A stretch of DNA of 64,000 nucleotides, from the NCBI GenBank assembly GCA_028023455.1, contig JAQFVV010000042.1:7089922-7153921 (forward strand), given 5' to 3'. Made by a program: the position numbers and the translations under genes. This document shows, in pieces, positions 23,791 to 36,416 of this stretch; positions within the stretch are counted from its first letter, which is position 1, and every line of letters begins with the position of its first letter. The notes below the pieces were generated by a model that searched no databases, had not been told where the DNA came from, and saw only the letters and a program-made list of their open reading frames with translations. The DNA comes from Epiperipatus broadwayi (Eukaryota; Onychophora; Udeonychophora; Euonychophora; Peripatidae).

Positions 23791-25149
23791 AATTTCATCC
23801 ATTATATTTCTATTTGTAGTAATAATCTGATCAAGGAATTTGTAGATGTTAACTTCTAATTCATATGTATAAATAAATCTGTCTATGTCTAACTCAATTT
23901 ACCATTTAACATGTATGTAAATCAGAGCACATGATTAAACAATCTTACTATATTTTCTGTTTTGTTTATCACATATTTGATAATTAATATCTATGTGACA
24001 TTTGCAAATAAGTCAAAATCAGACATAATAAGCTATTGGAGAATATTTATTTTACAGATATATATTATTATTGTTACTAGTTAATTGACAAGACTATTAA
24101 CCATTATTTGAATGATTATGATAAAGTTACTTAAATACTAGATTAAGTATTTGTCCATTTTACTATTGTACACATATTCAACAGTCTCTGATTATCCAGG
24201 ATTGAATTAGAGTGTGTGTGTATTCTACATTTTTTTTAGAATTATATGGATGGCATTTAGGAATTAAGAACTATATTATAAAATGATGACTATATTTTAT
24301 TAAAATTATATACAAATACAGGTATTTATTTAGTTGCACATATCCTAGATCTCAATATGTATTTATCACCATTATATATGTTTGACTTTACATATTATTT
24401 CTCTCTTCACAATCACGTAAAAATGATTGCTCAATGTAGGGAATGCTGATTATCTTTTATTGTGTTACAAGTGGGTGGCCAATAAGAAACCTGTGATATG
24501 ATCATTCATGATCACAGAAAACTTAATTAAATATATATGCCTCTAATAATTTCATTAAATTTTAATACATAACATACGTGCTTATAAATGTAATCTCCAA
24601 ATTTAGTTTTTACTTATAATTTCTAATTATTTAATAATGGGTACTTTGCCACTGAATGTCATATCCTATAACCATGATAAAATATTTATTAATTTTCTTT
24701 GAATATATAACGTTTTATAGCATTTTTTGTTTCCAATACTTTTGACATATTTTAGAGATTTTATATTCTTTCTTTAATCCATTTTATTAACTACATTCAA
24801 AAATTTTTTATATGCAATATTAAATTTAAAAATCTGTAATAAAAAAAGTTATAAATAAGATTCAAAGAACAGTATTAGATAGTCTTTAAAAAAAAAAAAA
24901 AAAAGAATAATAAATAATATATATAAGAAAAATTATTTAAAGTATTTTCAAGCTTAATTCATAACAAAAGCAACTTGCATTTTAGATTAAAAAATATTAA
25001 AAGATATGGAAATGATTAGATATGCGAAACAGAGGTAAAAAGGATCAATATAATGTATTAGAAGGATATGAAAAAGCTATTAAAAATGTATAACAAGATA
25101 TGAAATAAAAAAAGTAGATTAACACACATATATATTATAATGGGATGGC

Positions 25150-25360
25150 CTATTTGATAGCCCTAGTTGAGGCATCAAATATAACGGAACGACATTTAAT
25201 CATCCCAGTTGATATACCAAGTATAACAGAATCGATTATATTTAATACTTGGAAATCATTAACTTAATGCTTCATAGTTAGGTTCGCCAAATATAACAAA
25301 ATGGATTATATTTAAAATCTAAGTTGGTCTTGTTAAATATAAGGGGATGATTAAATTCCC
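25150..25360 (+). repeat. Cluster of short degenerate repeats
   Basis: Four or five variants of AAATATAACRRAAYGRTTATATTTA occur near 25177, 25210, 25285 and 25335, with no fixed period. They alternate with phrases such as CCCAGTTGATATACC. Confidence 0.45.
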
Positions 25361-28181
25361 TAGAAAGAGGATATGCATTTCACTACAATCGGACTTTGGG
25401 TCTTCAGGTAGAATGCTAGAAATGAATCGATGAAATACTAAATCCATGATTATATCTATCTTTATTATGCTAGCTCAATAATCTTTAAATAAGTTTTAAT
25501 ATAATTTAGATTAGTTCATCCATCTTTCATCCCTCTTTCAGTCACCATTATGCCACGATATTCAAACTCATGGAAAATTTGCAATTAGCTCTTTTCAGGG
25601 ATAATTCAAAACAAGTTATTATTTAAAATGCCTTTACATAAGCATTAATTATAATTGATATTCATATGATATTTATAATACTAGCATATATATAATATAA
25701 TTCAATAATGATTAGACAAAGAGATCAAGTTAATAAATCAATATTTAATAAACAATAAAAAATATAATATAATAGCTAATAAAATATTAATAAATAAATA
25801 CGGATGAATTTTACCATTTTAAAAATATTAATAAATAATATTCTTATTTAACACCCTATGATAAAATTCAATTCTATAATAAACTTTCAAAAATTAAAGA
25901 AAATAGTTTAAATTAAGATATATAAAAACAATATCTGGATTCAAAAATTAATAATTTATGTAACTTATTAACTTATTTACCGTTCTTATTTATATGTTTC
26001 ATAATTACTAATATATAAGTACTATTTATAATTATATAACTTATATATTATATGTATTTTTGATAAATAAAATACATTGAACGTTTACAATATTATGTAG
26101 TAAATACAATATAATCCTGTTTAAAATATCTATTAAATAATAACTATTCTTTATATCCTTCATCTAATTTGATGAATTACATCAAGCTTTCAATTAATTA
26201 TATTTAATATTAAATATAATTTTCCTATTAAGATATAATGATGCATGCCAAATTTGAAATAAAGATAATAATAATAAAAAATATATTAAAATAATATAAG
26301 CATTATTACAATATATATATAAATAAATAATAAAGAAAACTTATTTTCCAGAGTTGAAAGTAGATATTGAAGTTTATAGTTCATCATCCTAATGAAGATC
26401 TTTTACGAAGTATATTATTAATTCATTGGTATAATGATGATTTTATTTATCCTTAATTGATAAACTGTTAATAATATCCAATGACTTGATTGATATAATA
26501 TGTAGTAAATATTATTCGAATGATGATGTTCTTAATCTCCATTTTTCTATTATCATTAGACATTCTATATATCCAATATTTCAAAATATTTTAAAATAGC
26601 ATGCAAAGTTGGTTTCGAAACCTTTTATGATATAATAGTTATTCTACTCAAAGCACATTGTTTTATCCTATATATATATAATTATCTTAAATTTATATAT
26701 ATCTGAAGAATAACGGAAGTGTTAAAACAACGTAGTTTTCAAAAAACTTAAACAGACGTTCTTTTCTTTTATATTGCTATTCCTTTAAGATTTAACAGAA
26801 AATTAAAATATTTTCCTTGCAGACTTTTAATCCACAGATTATCTTAATTTGGAAAAGTTAATATTTAAATTCCAATCGTTGAACAGTAGTATTGATAAAA
26901 GAAAAAGTTATTTAAAGAGAAATGATTTTCTTTTCCTCTCCTTAATAACAAGAGAACGAATAAATCTGCTGTGTGTTGTTACAAGTTCATGCTTTATTCA
27001 AATATTAATTGTTCAATAGACATTAAGATTTAATAATAAAATATATATAAAACTATTCATTATTCAACTTCAAATCTGGCATTTTACTCAAAAGCTTAAG
27101 GTATGTATTATTTAAAACTCACATGTATATATAAATAGTTTATATATGTATACATAATAAAATAGTCAAATAAATTTTATATTTATAAATAATTTCATAA
27201 GAGATAAAACACATTAGACAAATAATAATAACTATAAGTTACTATTATAATATATATATATATTTACTAAATCAACAGATATTACAAAAGAATTAAATGT
27301 AATATAAGCAAAGAGTAATGAAAAAAAATAATCAAAAAAGAAATACAATAAAAAAGTACAGAAAAAAAAAGAAGAAAAAATAATATGTAAAGTTAAAGAT
27401 AAATGACTATGGTAAAATAAAAATGAAAAAGGAGGATATAATACAACAAAAATTTAAAAAAAAAAAGAATCAAAATTTTGTAATAATAATAAAACAAAAC
27501 AAAATTTTATTAAGTTACATGATACAAACTCAATGATTTTTTTATATTCCATAGCATTTGAACATTCAAATGTGTTTGATAAAGTTAAATAGCTAGTTTT
27601 GGACTTTAGTAATTATATACTTAAAAAGTTGTCAAAGATAATATATAATAAAATTATAAAGGCTATAAAGATTATAGTAAATATAGTATTAAGTAATAAA
27701 TCATAGATTTATGCTATACGCTTGTCAAAATTATAATAATAATAAAGTTGTGCTAACACACATACAATGTAAAGCTATATAAATTAATAAATTAATTGTA
27801 ATCTACAAATTAAAATGGTTAAGCGTTTTCGAGAATATGTATTTCTCATAATCATAGCCTTCACAAAAAATAATAAATAATCAAAATTATTTAGAAATTG
27901 AATTATTGCATCATTTGAAGTAGACAAGATGTAACAAAGTATACTGAGAAAACATACTACTAAAATAATAGTAAGTAAAATAAGAACAATAAAATATCAA
28001 AAAAAAAAATGAATTTATGCTTTAGAAAAGCATTATTATTAATTAATGACAACTCTGTATTTTAAACATAAGAGTCCATTTTTGGAAATATCAGGGGGAC
28101 AGATTATGGGTAATTCAATAAGCCAAATTATGTTATCTATTGTCATTGATTATATAAAAGAAAAAATTTATGGATACATAT

Positions 28182-28784
28182 TATCCTATCTGACCTTACC
28201 TTTAGAAATGGACTATTCCAGATTCCTTGCCTGGTTGGCTAGCACCCGGTTGCTATCCAATGGGGATAAATCCTTTGTTGGGGTTCACGCAAATAATCCG
28301 AGTGTTTCCAGTAAGGAAAGGGATCTGCCATTAAATACTCAGCCTTTTTGTGGCAAGGCAGAGAGCAATTATTTCTGTCAACCTGAGCAACTGAACATGC
28401 TCTCCAATAAATCTCTACTAATTATTGTGACATCTACACAGTGAGGCAAGTCCACATAAGAATTGGAAATGCTAAGTCCACAATCAACTCGAGGCAAGGT
28501 GTCCAAGTGCAGTCTGAACTAGAGCTGACTCGAGGCAAGCTGTCTTGTACAGCCAGAAGAATCGCTCTTGAACCCATGAGGCAGGCTATTTATTTAACTG
28601 GAAGTGAGATCCTTACTTGGCATGACTACTTCAGTATTAAATTGTACAAACTATATGTATATGTTTGATTAACTAACATGCATATATATTTTTGTAACTA
28701 ATAAATTGTACATATTAATTGTTGAGTAGTTGTCATTTGTCTGTTGGTTTGGAACCAAACCTGTAAACCAAGCCAAACACAACA
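28182..28784 (+). repeat. 5' LTR of the deleted element
   Basis: The first bases (TATCCTATCTGACC) are mutated relative to TGTCATATCTGACC in the other copies. It ends AACACAACA. Confidence 0.85.
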
Positions 28785-29254
28785 GATCTGGCACAGTCAG
28801 ACAAAAAAAAAGTTTCACCTCATGCTGAAAAAATTATTGCAGAACTGTTATTCAACAGACCCTTAATAACTATCCTATCAACCTTGAAACCTGATACCAA
28901 ACTTAAACAAGAAGAGAAAAACAAAATAAAACTTCAAATAGGTACACAAGTACCATATCATATGTACTACGGGTCCACAAAATGGATACTAGCAATGGTG
29001 ACTCAAACAAAAAGTCTTTATACTGTTATTGTGGAAACAGAAAATGCTCATTAACATCATCGCCATCCCAACTAGCTAAAACTTAACTACACAATAGAAG
29101 CTAACAGAAGCAGTAAATATCTAGCAACAAGTTCAAGCGAAGAAGAAGCCAAAGGACAGCGATGAACGGAAGCCTCCAACAAAGCAGATTGTATGTTGTC
29201 CAACACATCTTGATGACTATGTTCGCCAGGGCTAATTTTAGACAGGGAAAGGAA

Positions 29255-29833
29255 TGTCATATCTGACCTTACCTTTAGAAGTAGACTATTCCAGATTTCT
29301 TGCCTGGTTGGCTAACACCTGGTCGCTATCAAATGGGGATAAATCCTTCATTGGGGTTCGCTCACATAATCCAAGTGTTTCCAGTAAGATAGGGGATCTG
29401 CCATTAAATAGTCAGCCTTTTTGAGGCAAGGCAGTGAGCAATTACTTCTGTCAACCTGAATGATAGAATGTGCTCTCCAATAAACCCTCTGCCATCAGCA
29501 CAGGTATTTTCTCCAGTCATTATCGTGATGTCCATGCAGTGAGCCAAGTCCACAAAAAGACTGGAAACTCCTATGTCTGCAACCGACTTGAGCAAGCTGT
29601 CTAAGTGCAGCTGAGGCGAATTGACGTGGCAGGCTACTTATTTAGCTGGAAGTGAGTTCCATTATTTGGCATGACTACCTGAGCATTAAATTGTATAAAC
29701 TATATGTATATATTTGATTAACTAACAAGCATATATATTTTTGTAACTAATAAATTGTACATATTAATTGTTGAGTAGTCATCATTTGTCTGTTGGTTTG
29801 GAAACGAACCTGTAAACCAAGTTAAACACAACA
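29255..29833 (+). repeat. 3' LTR of the deleted element
   Basis: TGTCATATC...AACACAACA, 579 bp. It differs from its partner by substitutions and small indels, so the insertion is not recent. Confidence 0.88.
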
Positions 29834-31910
29834 AATATATAAATAAAAGAGAAATTATAAAATATTATAGTTATATAAATATTATCATTGTATTGGAGGA
29901 ATAGCATGAAATGCAAATAATACATTTAATGAATTAAACAATGATAAAATTAATATAGTATTTACAATAGATAAAGAAAGTAATGGAATAAAATATTTAA
30001 ATATATTTATATAAAGAAAAAAAGAATATATAAAATAAATAATCAATTGTTTTCACATCAACCTCAAAATAAAAAAACATTGCAGATTTAAATGGGTATA
30101 AAATAAAAAAGAAGGTAGATTAACATTAAGTCAAAATACAAAAATTAGAGGTTGAAAATAAGAATGCTGGGTAATAGAAAACAGGCTATTAATAGAATTT
30201 TAAATAAAGATGATGTAAAAGGGGAAAAATTAATATAAAAAAAAAAAAAATTGGGAGAAAAAAAAGATTTGCAATACCATATTCAATGCAAGTACATGAA
30301 AATCTAAATAAAGAAATATAGAAAAAAGATAAAATTAGTGTTGAGTATTGATAGGCAAACTCAAGTTTGTATTTTAAGTATTTTATCATACATAAAAACA
30401 TACACAAAGCATATGATAACCTCCCATCCAAACAATTATTAAGTTCATTTTGCAATACATACATAGACCCAGAAATTAATAACACATATCTAATCTTTTC
30501 TAGATTGCAGATCCATTCTTGAGTTTTCTAAGAAGCCATATTCCAATCAAAACTATCCTAGAGACATATCTTCAAAACTGTCGCAGGACTGCCTAAAAGT
30601 AGCTCATTTTCTCCTAGAACAAGGACAATAGATCACACAGGAGAATAATTTTTTGTTATTATCATTGGCCTACTTGATTATATACATTTTCTAATAAAAA
30701 TCATTTCCTGTTCTTTGAATCTGAATGGCAAATTCATTTTTTCAAGGGTGAACAGAAATGGATCACATAATTAGAATAAGAAATAAAACATTAAATAAGT
30801 TTAATAAATAATACTAAAACTAAAGATAAGATTGAAAATAAAACAGGTATAGTTTATAAAATTGATTACAATCAATAGGATATGTTTTGTTAGGTCAATC
30901 AAAAATAACAATAATAGTGAGAGAGAAAAGAAGCACAATGGACCAATAAATAAGAAATATAAAGTGTCAGGACCATATTCATATAAAATGGATTATAAAA
31001 AGAATAAAAAATTTATAAAATAAATCTTAAAAATGCTATAAAAATAAATTCAAAAAAATATTGTTAATTGTATTAACATGGTTAAAGAATAAATAAATTG
31101 CTTATTAAATAATTGGAAATTATAATTAAAAACAAAATTCTATGAATTAAATTTAAGGATATACATAGTATATAAATATATAATAAAAATACTTAACTGT
31201 AATGAAATGTAAAATTATTTAAATGTTAACTCTCTACACATTGAGCAATATAATGTGATATAAATGTATACAGATTGTAACAGAGTCATGAACCACTTAA
31301 CCAGTTGTTATTATGAATATTATTTTAGAGGAATGATTGTTTGTTCACCAATAACCAGAAGGTAACTGTATACAAGGTGGAATGACTATAACTTAACATT
31401 TTTCCTATTTGATTATAGCTATGGTATGAATGACTTAGACTGAAGCTTCTATCAAATATAAGTTTTAACACAGATCCATTCATATTTGCTGACTACTATC
31501 CCACCTATATATTATTATTTTAATAGTTAGTTATTTAAACTAATCTTATCAGAAATAATATATTCTACTCTAGATATTAAAATAAAATATGTCTCTCAGA
31601 TGAGAAACGATGGTATAATAATAATAAATTACTTTACAACAACAACAACAACAATATAATAACATTTTAACTTCTCTTATATTTACATATGTATATAATC
31701 AATAAAATTAAATATATACAGCAACAAAAAAAATCCATTTAAAATGAGCCTGAGAAAATAATCATGCATATGTCTTTAATTTTCTCTTATTCTTCTCTTT
31801 CATGTTCTTTGCATATCTTCATATATTCATAAATATATATTGCTTATAACAGTTCTTTCATATATACTTCAACGCAAACAAATTTTCTTAAAAACTTCTT
31901 TATTTTCCTT

Positions 31911-31941
31911 ACAGTTTCGACTGACCAGCAGTCTTCATCAG
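31911..31941 (-). ncRNA. Hammerhead-like motif, family B, minus strand
   Basis: Minus-strand CUGAUGA (31935-31941), stem II GACUG/CAGUC (perfect, five pairs; loop CUGGU), GAAA (31915-31918), then CUGUA. The core boxes are intact and lie in the sense of the CCDC40-like transcript. The extra A before stem II and a stem I of only about two pairs argue against strong activity. Confidence 0.5.
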
Positions 31942-31995
31942 AGCTCTATGCTTCTCTGCTTTAAATAAATAAAAAAAGCAGAGAAGCATAGAGCT

Positions 31996-32025
31996 TTGAT
32001 GAAGACTGCTGGACAGTCGAAACTG
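31996..32025 (+). ncRNA. Hammerhead-like motif, family B, decayed
   Basis: Inverted partner of the preceding motif. UUGAUGA replaces CUGAUGA (loss of the conserved C3), while stem II and GAAA remain. Confidence 0.45.
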
Positions 32026-33703
32026 TAAGGAAAATAAAGAAGTTTTTAAAAATATTTGTTTGCATTGAAGTGTATATGAAAGAACTGTTATAAGCAATAT
32101 ATATCTATCTTTAATTTTCCCCAAACTTGGTTGATTTCAGCCCTCAATATTAACAATAATAATTAACAATTCTAATAATATTTAAAACAAATGTTTCTCA
32201 TTGTTTTTATATCACAAATGAACTTAACCATGTAATTAATAAAAATATCTAGGTATTAAATCTGAAAGAAACTTTTGCAAACTAAATTACTTTAAACATT
32301 GTAATCAAGTTACTATTTATTCAATAGATAACCATTTAAAAGACCTTATTAAAATGGTTTTGTGTTTTGAACTCAACAAGTGACAATGCTTTTTTTTCTT
32401 CTGCATTTAAAATATTAAATGCCCACTTAATATTGAGATCTTTGGCTATTATTTACATATCATCATGGCTTCATATATTTCCAGAATATGATAAATTTCT
32501 TTTAGTCATGTTTTGTAATTAAGAAAACCAAATAAATGCTAATTTAAATAGAATGCTCCTCTTCTGTGGTAATTTCCTCATGTAATCTATGGTTGACTTC
32601 TTTTATTTTATACAATGGTACAGATAACTAGGCATTTATTTTCAATATTCAGGTGTCACATGGCTCCACAAAAAAGGCTACATTTTCAGAAAGATGAGTT
32701 CAACATTCAACTAAACTTCTACCCCATCATGGTAAATAAATACAAATGGAATTGAATAAAAATCATTTTCACAGCTGCCAACTGTAAGCAGTACCAAACT
32801 GCTATGGCCAACTAGAACGTTTTTTTTTTCTTGTTGCTAGCAACAGACAAAAGCTCCATTGCAAAGCAAAGCCTTTTCAAAATACTTTCCAATTGTCCGA
32901 AGATTAACCTGCATTTGCTTTATTCATTTATTTTTTTATTAACATTTCGTATTTTGAAAATCATTAATATTAAAATCATTAATATTACTTCTGGTTTATA
33001 TTTTAAAATTAACAAAAAAAAACTTTTCATTTTTTTAAAAATTATTTTCTTTAATTTGTTAACATACAATGACTTGTTTTTTTTTTAAAAAAAACTAAAT
33101 CTTACAAAGTTTAAAAAAAATTATAATCCTTTTAATCTATTTTTAAAGGCTATATATATATGATCCAAGACAGAGAGGTTGCAATATGTACTAATAATAA
33201 ACATTTACATTTTGGAAAATTATATATATTTATCATATATGTGTTATGTAATTATGCAATGTATTTTATAGTTTTACTTATTTATAATAATTATAATGTG
33301 ATAAAAGGAGGGGACAAAAAAAAGGGATATATTATAAAGATATAATAAATATTGCATTTACATAGTGCTTGACTACATATGTAATACAGCAAAGGGAATA
33401 AACTTTCAATCATGCACACAAATAAATTTGTTTATTAATTATAATTAATGCTGCACTTTAATTAATTTACGAGATCATCAGAACAAAAGAAAGACATTTC
33501 AGAAAGCTAAAGAGAAGAAAAACTAACTAAATCATTTGTTAATTTTTAATTAAAATGATTTTTAATGATTTAAAATTTAAATAAGTATTCAAATTTAAAA
33601 TCATTATGTATTTGCTAATTTATTTTAAAATAATTTTTAATAAAATATAATTAAATAAAATTAGTCATCAAATACACTATTAACATTACATGTAGTTTTT
33701 TAC

Positions 33704-33947
33704 CATCAGAATTTTACGAAGACTATGCTCTGTTTCTTCTAGAATTCGAGTATTATCTGAAAATAATATCTTCAAATTTTCCTCATTTTCTGCACATTGC
33801 TCCATATTTTTGTTGATTAATGTCAAGTCTGCAAGAAGAGTATTTGTCTTTAAGGTAAATTTCTCATTAAGAGAATGTTCCCTGCTGATTGCTCTTTTGC
33901 AAGCATCCATTTCTTGATCCAGAATCATCATAGACCTTTGAATGTTA
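33704..33947 (-). CDS. CCDC40: CCDC40-like exon
   Basis: This 244-bp exon enters in phase 2 after TTTAATTATAG, completing a serine codon from the previous exon, and leaves in phase 0 at ATG|GTAAAA. It encodes about 81 residues of coiled coil. The LDQEMDACKRAISREHSLNE segment corresponds to vertebrate LDGEVEAYKKSIMKEEERNE, and a later LEETEHSL corresponds to LQDTEDAL. The downstream intron is the largest seen, about 15 kb, and holds two foldback repeats and an internally deleted LTR element. Confidence 0.92.
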
Positions 33948-34514
33948 CTATAATTAAATAAAATAATTATTAAAATATTCTTTATTAAAATACTACAAAA
34001 AATAAATTAAAATAACTATTTAAAAAAGTTTAAGATATATTTCAAACATTAAGATTTTAAAATAAATCATTACAAGGATAGTAACAATTAATAATGACAA
34101 TTATTTTAATTACAGTACCTATTGTCTAATTATTTCCACTTATCTTCATATAATATCATTGAATAGGATAATATAGATGTTGGCGTCAATTAAATAATAA
34201 GATACCAGATCAAAATTTGTTAAATTATTTCAGAATGTTTAGTATTATTATATATAGTAAACTTTATTTCAAGATTTTTCAAAAGTAATGCATTTCCATA
34301 TTTCTAATACATACATATACATGTATGCACATCCACACTGTACAATTCAGTTATAAACTTAAAAAACATAGCATATTACATATCTTAAAATACTGAAATA
34401 ATATTTATATATCTAATTTTATATACTAATGTAGTCATGGTTCAAATCAATGATTAACTGAAAAACACTGGTAAAACATCATTTATGAAGAATGTTATAT
34501 CTCAATTTACCTTC

Positions 34515-34925
34515 AACTAATGGACTAGTCCAGATTCAATCTTACCTTGACTGAGCATTTATCACCACAGATCAATGGATATATGAATAGATAACATACA
34601 TCCAATATCAGAAACAGGAGAATGAGTGATGATGCTCAGCACATCCAATTTTTTTCATTATGGAAGAGCATCTGGTTTACAATAGCCAGCTCCTGGAGAT
34701 AAAGTTAGACAATAAAAAATTATTGTCAGAGCTGAACGGATGTTCATGCTAGACCTAGAAGCTTCTAGATCATAAACCAAGTCCAAGACAAGCTGTCATA
34801 GAATAGCTGGAAGTGTCATTGCACATACATATGAGGCAAACTGCCACTGTACAACTGGAAGGTAAACCTAAAAAGGCACTGAAGTCCCTTATGTTAATAG
34901 TTGCATGACAACTAAATCTATATGA
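34515..34925 (+). repeat. Diverged LTR-like fragment
   Basis: Phrases such as GACTAGTCCAGATTC, AAGTCCAAGACAAGCTGTC, ATAGCTGGAAG and GAGGCAAACTGCC follow the order seen in the 56402-57039 and 28182-28784 LTRs. It is probably an old solo LTR. Confidence 0.5.
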
Positions 34926-35477
34926 AAAATAAATTGAAAAGCTGTAACAATAATAAATAGAATATTATAGTATCAGAATACTTCAAAAATCAAAAAAATG
35001 ACAAATATGAAAAGTATCATTACATATGGTAATGAGGTTTGTCAGTTGAGGAAAAAAAAAATGGTTACAGAAATGGATTGCTAGTGAAGATATGCAGGAA
35101 AGTCAATGAGAGAATGGGTAAGCAATAAAAAAATTCAAGAAATAATGAATATTCAACAAACTATAGTGAATGAAATCTGAACAAGACAACTGGAATGGTA
35201 TAGATAGGTATAGAAAATATCGTAGAAAAGGATCTCATAACAAATATTAAACTCAATCCCATCAAGAGTAAAAAAAGACATCCAAAAATGAATTGGCAAA
35301 AAAAAAAAAAAAAACAAGATAGAGAAATCAGAGAAAAAAACAATTTTCAGAAAGATTTATAGATTGACAGAAAAGCATATTGATTGAAAAGCAGAAAAAA
35401 ACCCAGATAAGACTATAGTTTTAAGATTAAATGGAATGTACAATAACTAGTCTTATATCCTTCTTAATGTTGATTTC

Positions 35478-35747
35478 CTAGTATAATCTAATTGTTGCTG
35501 ATGCATTTTTATAAATATTCTTCAGAATATGACAATATCCTGGATCTATATCTCGATGATCCAATGCTTTAATCACCGAAAAAATGTTTATAGAATCGAA
35601 TGCCTTTTCATAATCTACAAATCCAAAGCATAATGGCAACTCATATTCATTGGTCCTTTCTACAACTTCTCTCAATACTTGGATATGATCTACTGTACTA
35701 AAACCATTTTTAAATCCAGCTTGTTCTCTTGGTTGGCTGAAATCCAA
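35478..35747 (-). pseudogene. RTE reverse transcriptase fragment
   Basis: Open frame with QPREQAGFKNGFSTVDHIQV and FGFVDYEKAFDSI, then DPGYCHILKNIYKNAS. It is nearly the same protein as 8645-8913. It includes the first catalytic aspartate (DYEKAFD) but not the later DD pair. Confidence 0.85.
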
Positions 35748-35834
35748 TGTTTTCTGTAGAAGAGTTGTAAATATCTTGGCAAAAAAAGGCTTATAGGACT
35801 GTAATTTCTAATATCTTCTTCATCACCTTTTTTA

Positions 35835-36416
35835 TGCACAAGCCTTCTGGCATCCATTGATTACTCTGTTTGGCACAGGGTGGCACTACTGTATGGAGAG
35901 TTTTGCCTTTGTTTACAACAATTATGTGCTAGTATAGAGGTGATCATGTGATGTTTAGTGGTTTAACACTAATCCTGCTTAATAGGATAGTGGTGGCTAT
36001 GGTTGTTTAAGAGCCAAAGACACCAAAATGTATGGGAGCTGAACTGAGTTCAGACCCATATGACTATATAAGCTATTGAGCTTAGATTGAAGATATTAAC
36101 AATGCTTTCAATTTCATTCTCATAGTTTTGCAGTAAAGTTGAGTTAAAAGGTGGTTGCTGGAGGGTTGCATTAGATCCTAAGATCTAGATGCAGTGCTCT
36201 CAGATCCAAGACTCCTCACTGATGATGGCCACAAGCCAGAAACTAGTCTGGGGATATTGGATGAGTAGGCACTAGATAGGGATTTCATGCACAAGCCTTC
36301 TGGCATCCATTGATTACTCTGTTTGGTACAGGGTGGCACTACTGTATGGAGAGTTTTGCCTTTGTTTACAACAATTATGTGCTAGTATAGAGAAGGTGAT
36401 CATGTGATGTTTAGTG
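35835..36416 (+). mobile_element. Family A insertion, 1.28 units, with 8-bp TSD
   Basis: It is inserted in the LINE and flanked by CTTTTTTA (35827-35834 and 36417-36424). The first and last 129 bp (35835-35963 and 36288-36416) are direct repeats at a 453-bp period, so the insert is 582 bp of a 453-bp repeating unit. One intact hammerhead lies inside. The LINE reads continuously across it once removed, showing it inserted later. Confidence 0.9.
36204..36262 (+). ncRNA. Hammerhead ribozyme, family A, best copy
   Basis: CUGAUGA 36219-36225. Stem II is UGGC/GCCA with loop CACAA, fully paired here. GAAA is at 36239-36242. Stem III is AC-UA-GU (36242-36247), and C36248 is at the cleavage site. Inner stem I pairs 36213-36218 with 36249-36254; outer stem I pairs AUCCAA (36204-36209) with UUGGAU (36257-36262), leaving a small internal loop like those that form tertiary contacts. 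It has all conserved core bases. The usual G-C at the base of stem II is U-A. Confidence 0.85.

Larger units (their letters stand above)
28182..29833 (+). mobile_element. Internally deleted LTR retrotransposon
   Basis: LTR 1 (28182-28784) and LTR 2 (29255-29833) are in direct orientation and only 470 bp apart. After LTR 1 comes a PBS-like TGGCACAGTCAGAC; before LTR 2 is a purine run (GACAGGGAAAGGAA). The interior retains about 50 bp of leader, then jumps into the last part of the integrase/pol frame (KIKLQIGT, then a stop-ridden tail). A possible 5-bp TSD is CATAT/AATAT. It cannot encode its own machinery. Confidence 0.85.
31785..32107. mobile_element. Family B foldback insertion with 12-bp TSD
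   Basis: It is flanked by identical TCTTTAATTTTC (31773-31784 and 32108-32119). Arms of about 120 bp are inverted around TAAATAAATAAAAAAAG. Each arm carries a hammerhead-like core. Confidence 0.88.
18589..33703 (-). other. CCDC40-like intron, 15.1 kb
   Basis: It holds family B foldbacks (about 21339-21670 and 31785-32107), RTE tail (23262-23790) and the deleted LTR element (28182-29833). The stretches 18900-21250, 21700-23250, 23900-28100 and 29900-31700 are AT-rich with only microsatellites, faint SINE-like traces (near 20165-20245) and the short repeats near 25150-25360. Confidence 0.7.

Noticed and set aside
28046-28668. Two plus-strand ORFs
   Set aside because: They overlap the boundary and body of an LTR. 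No protein similarity was seen.
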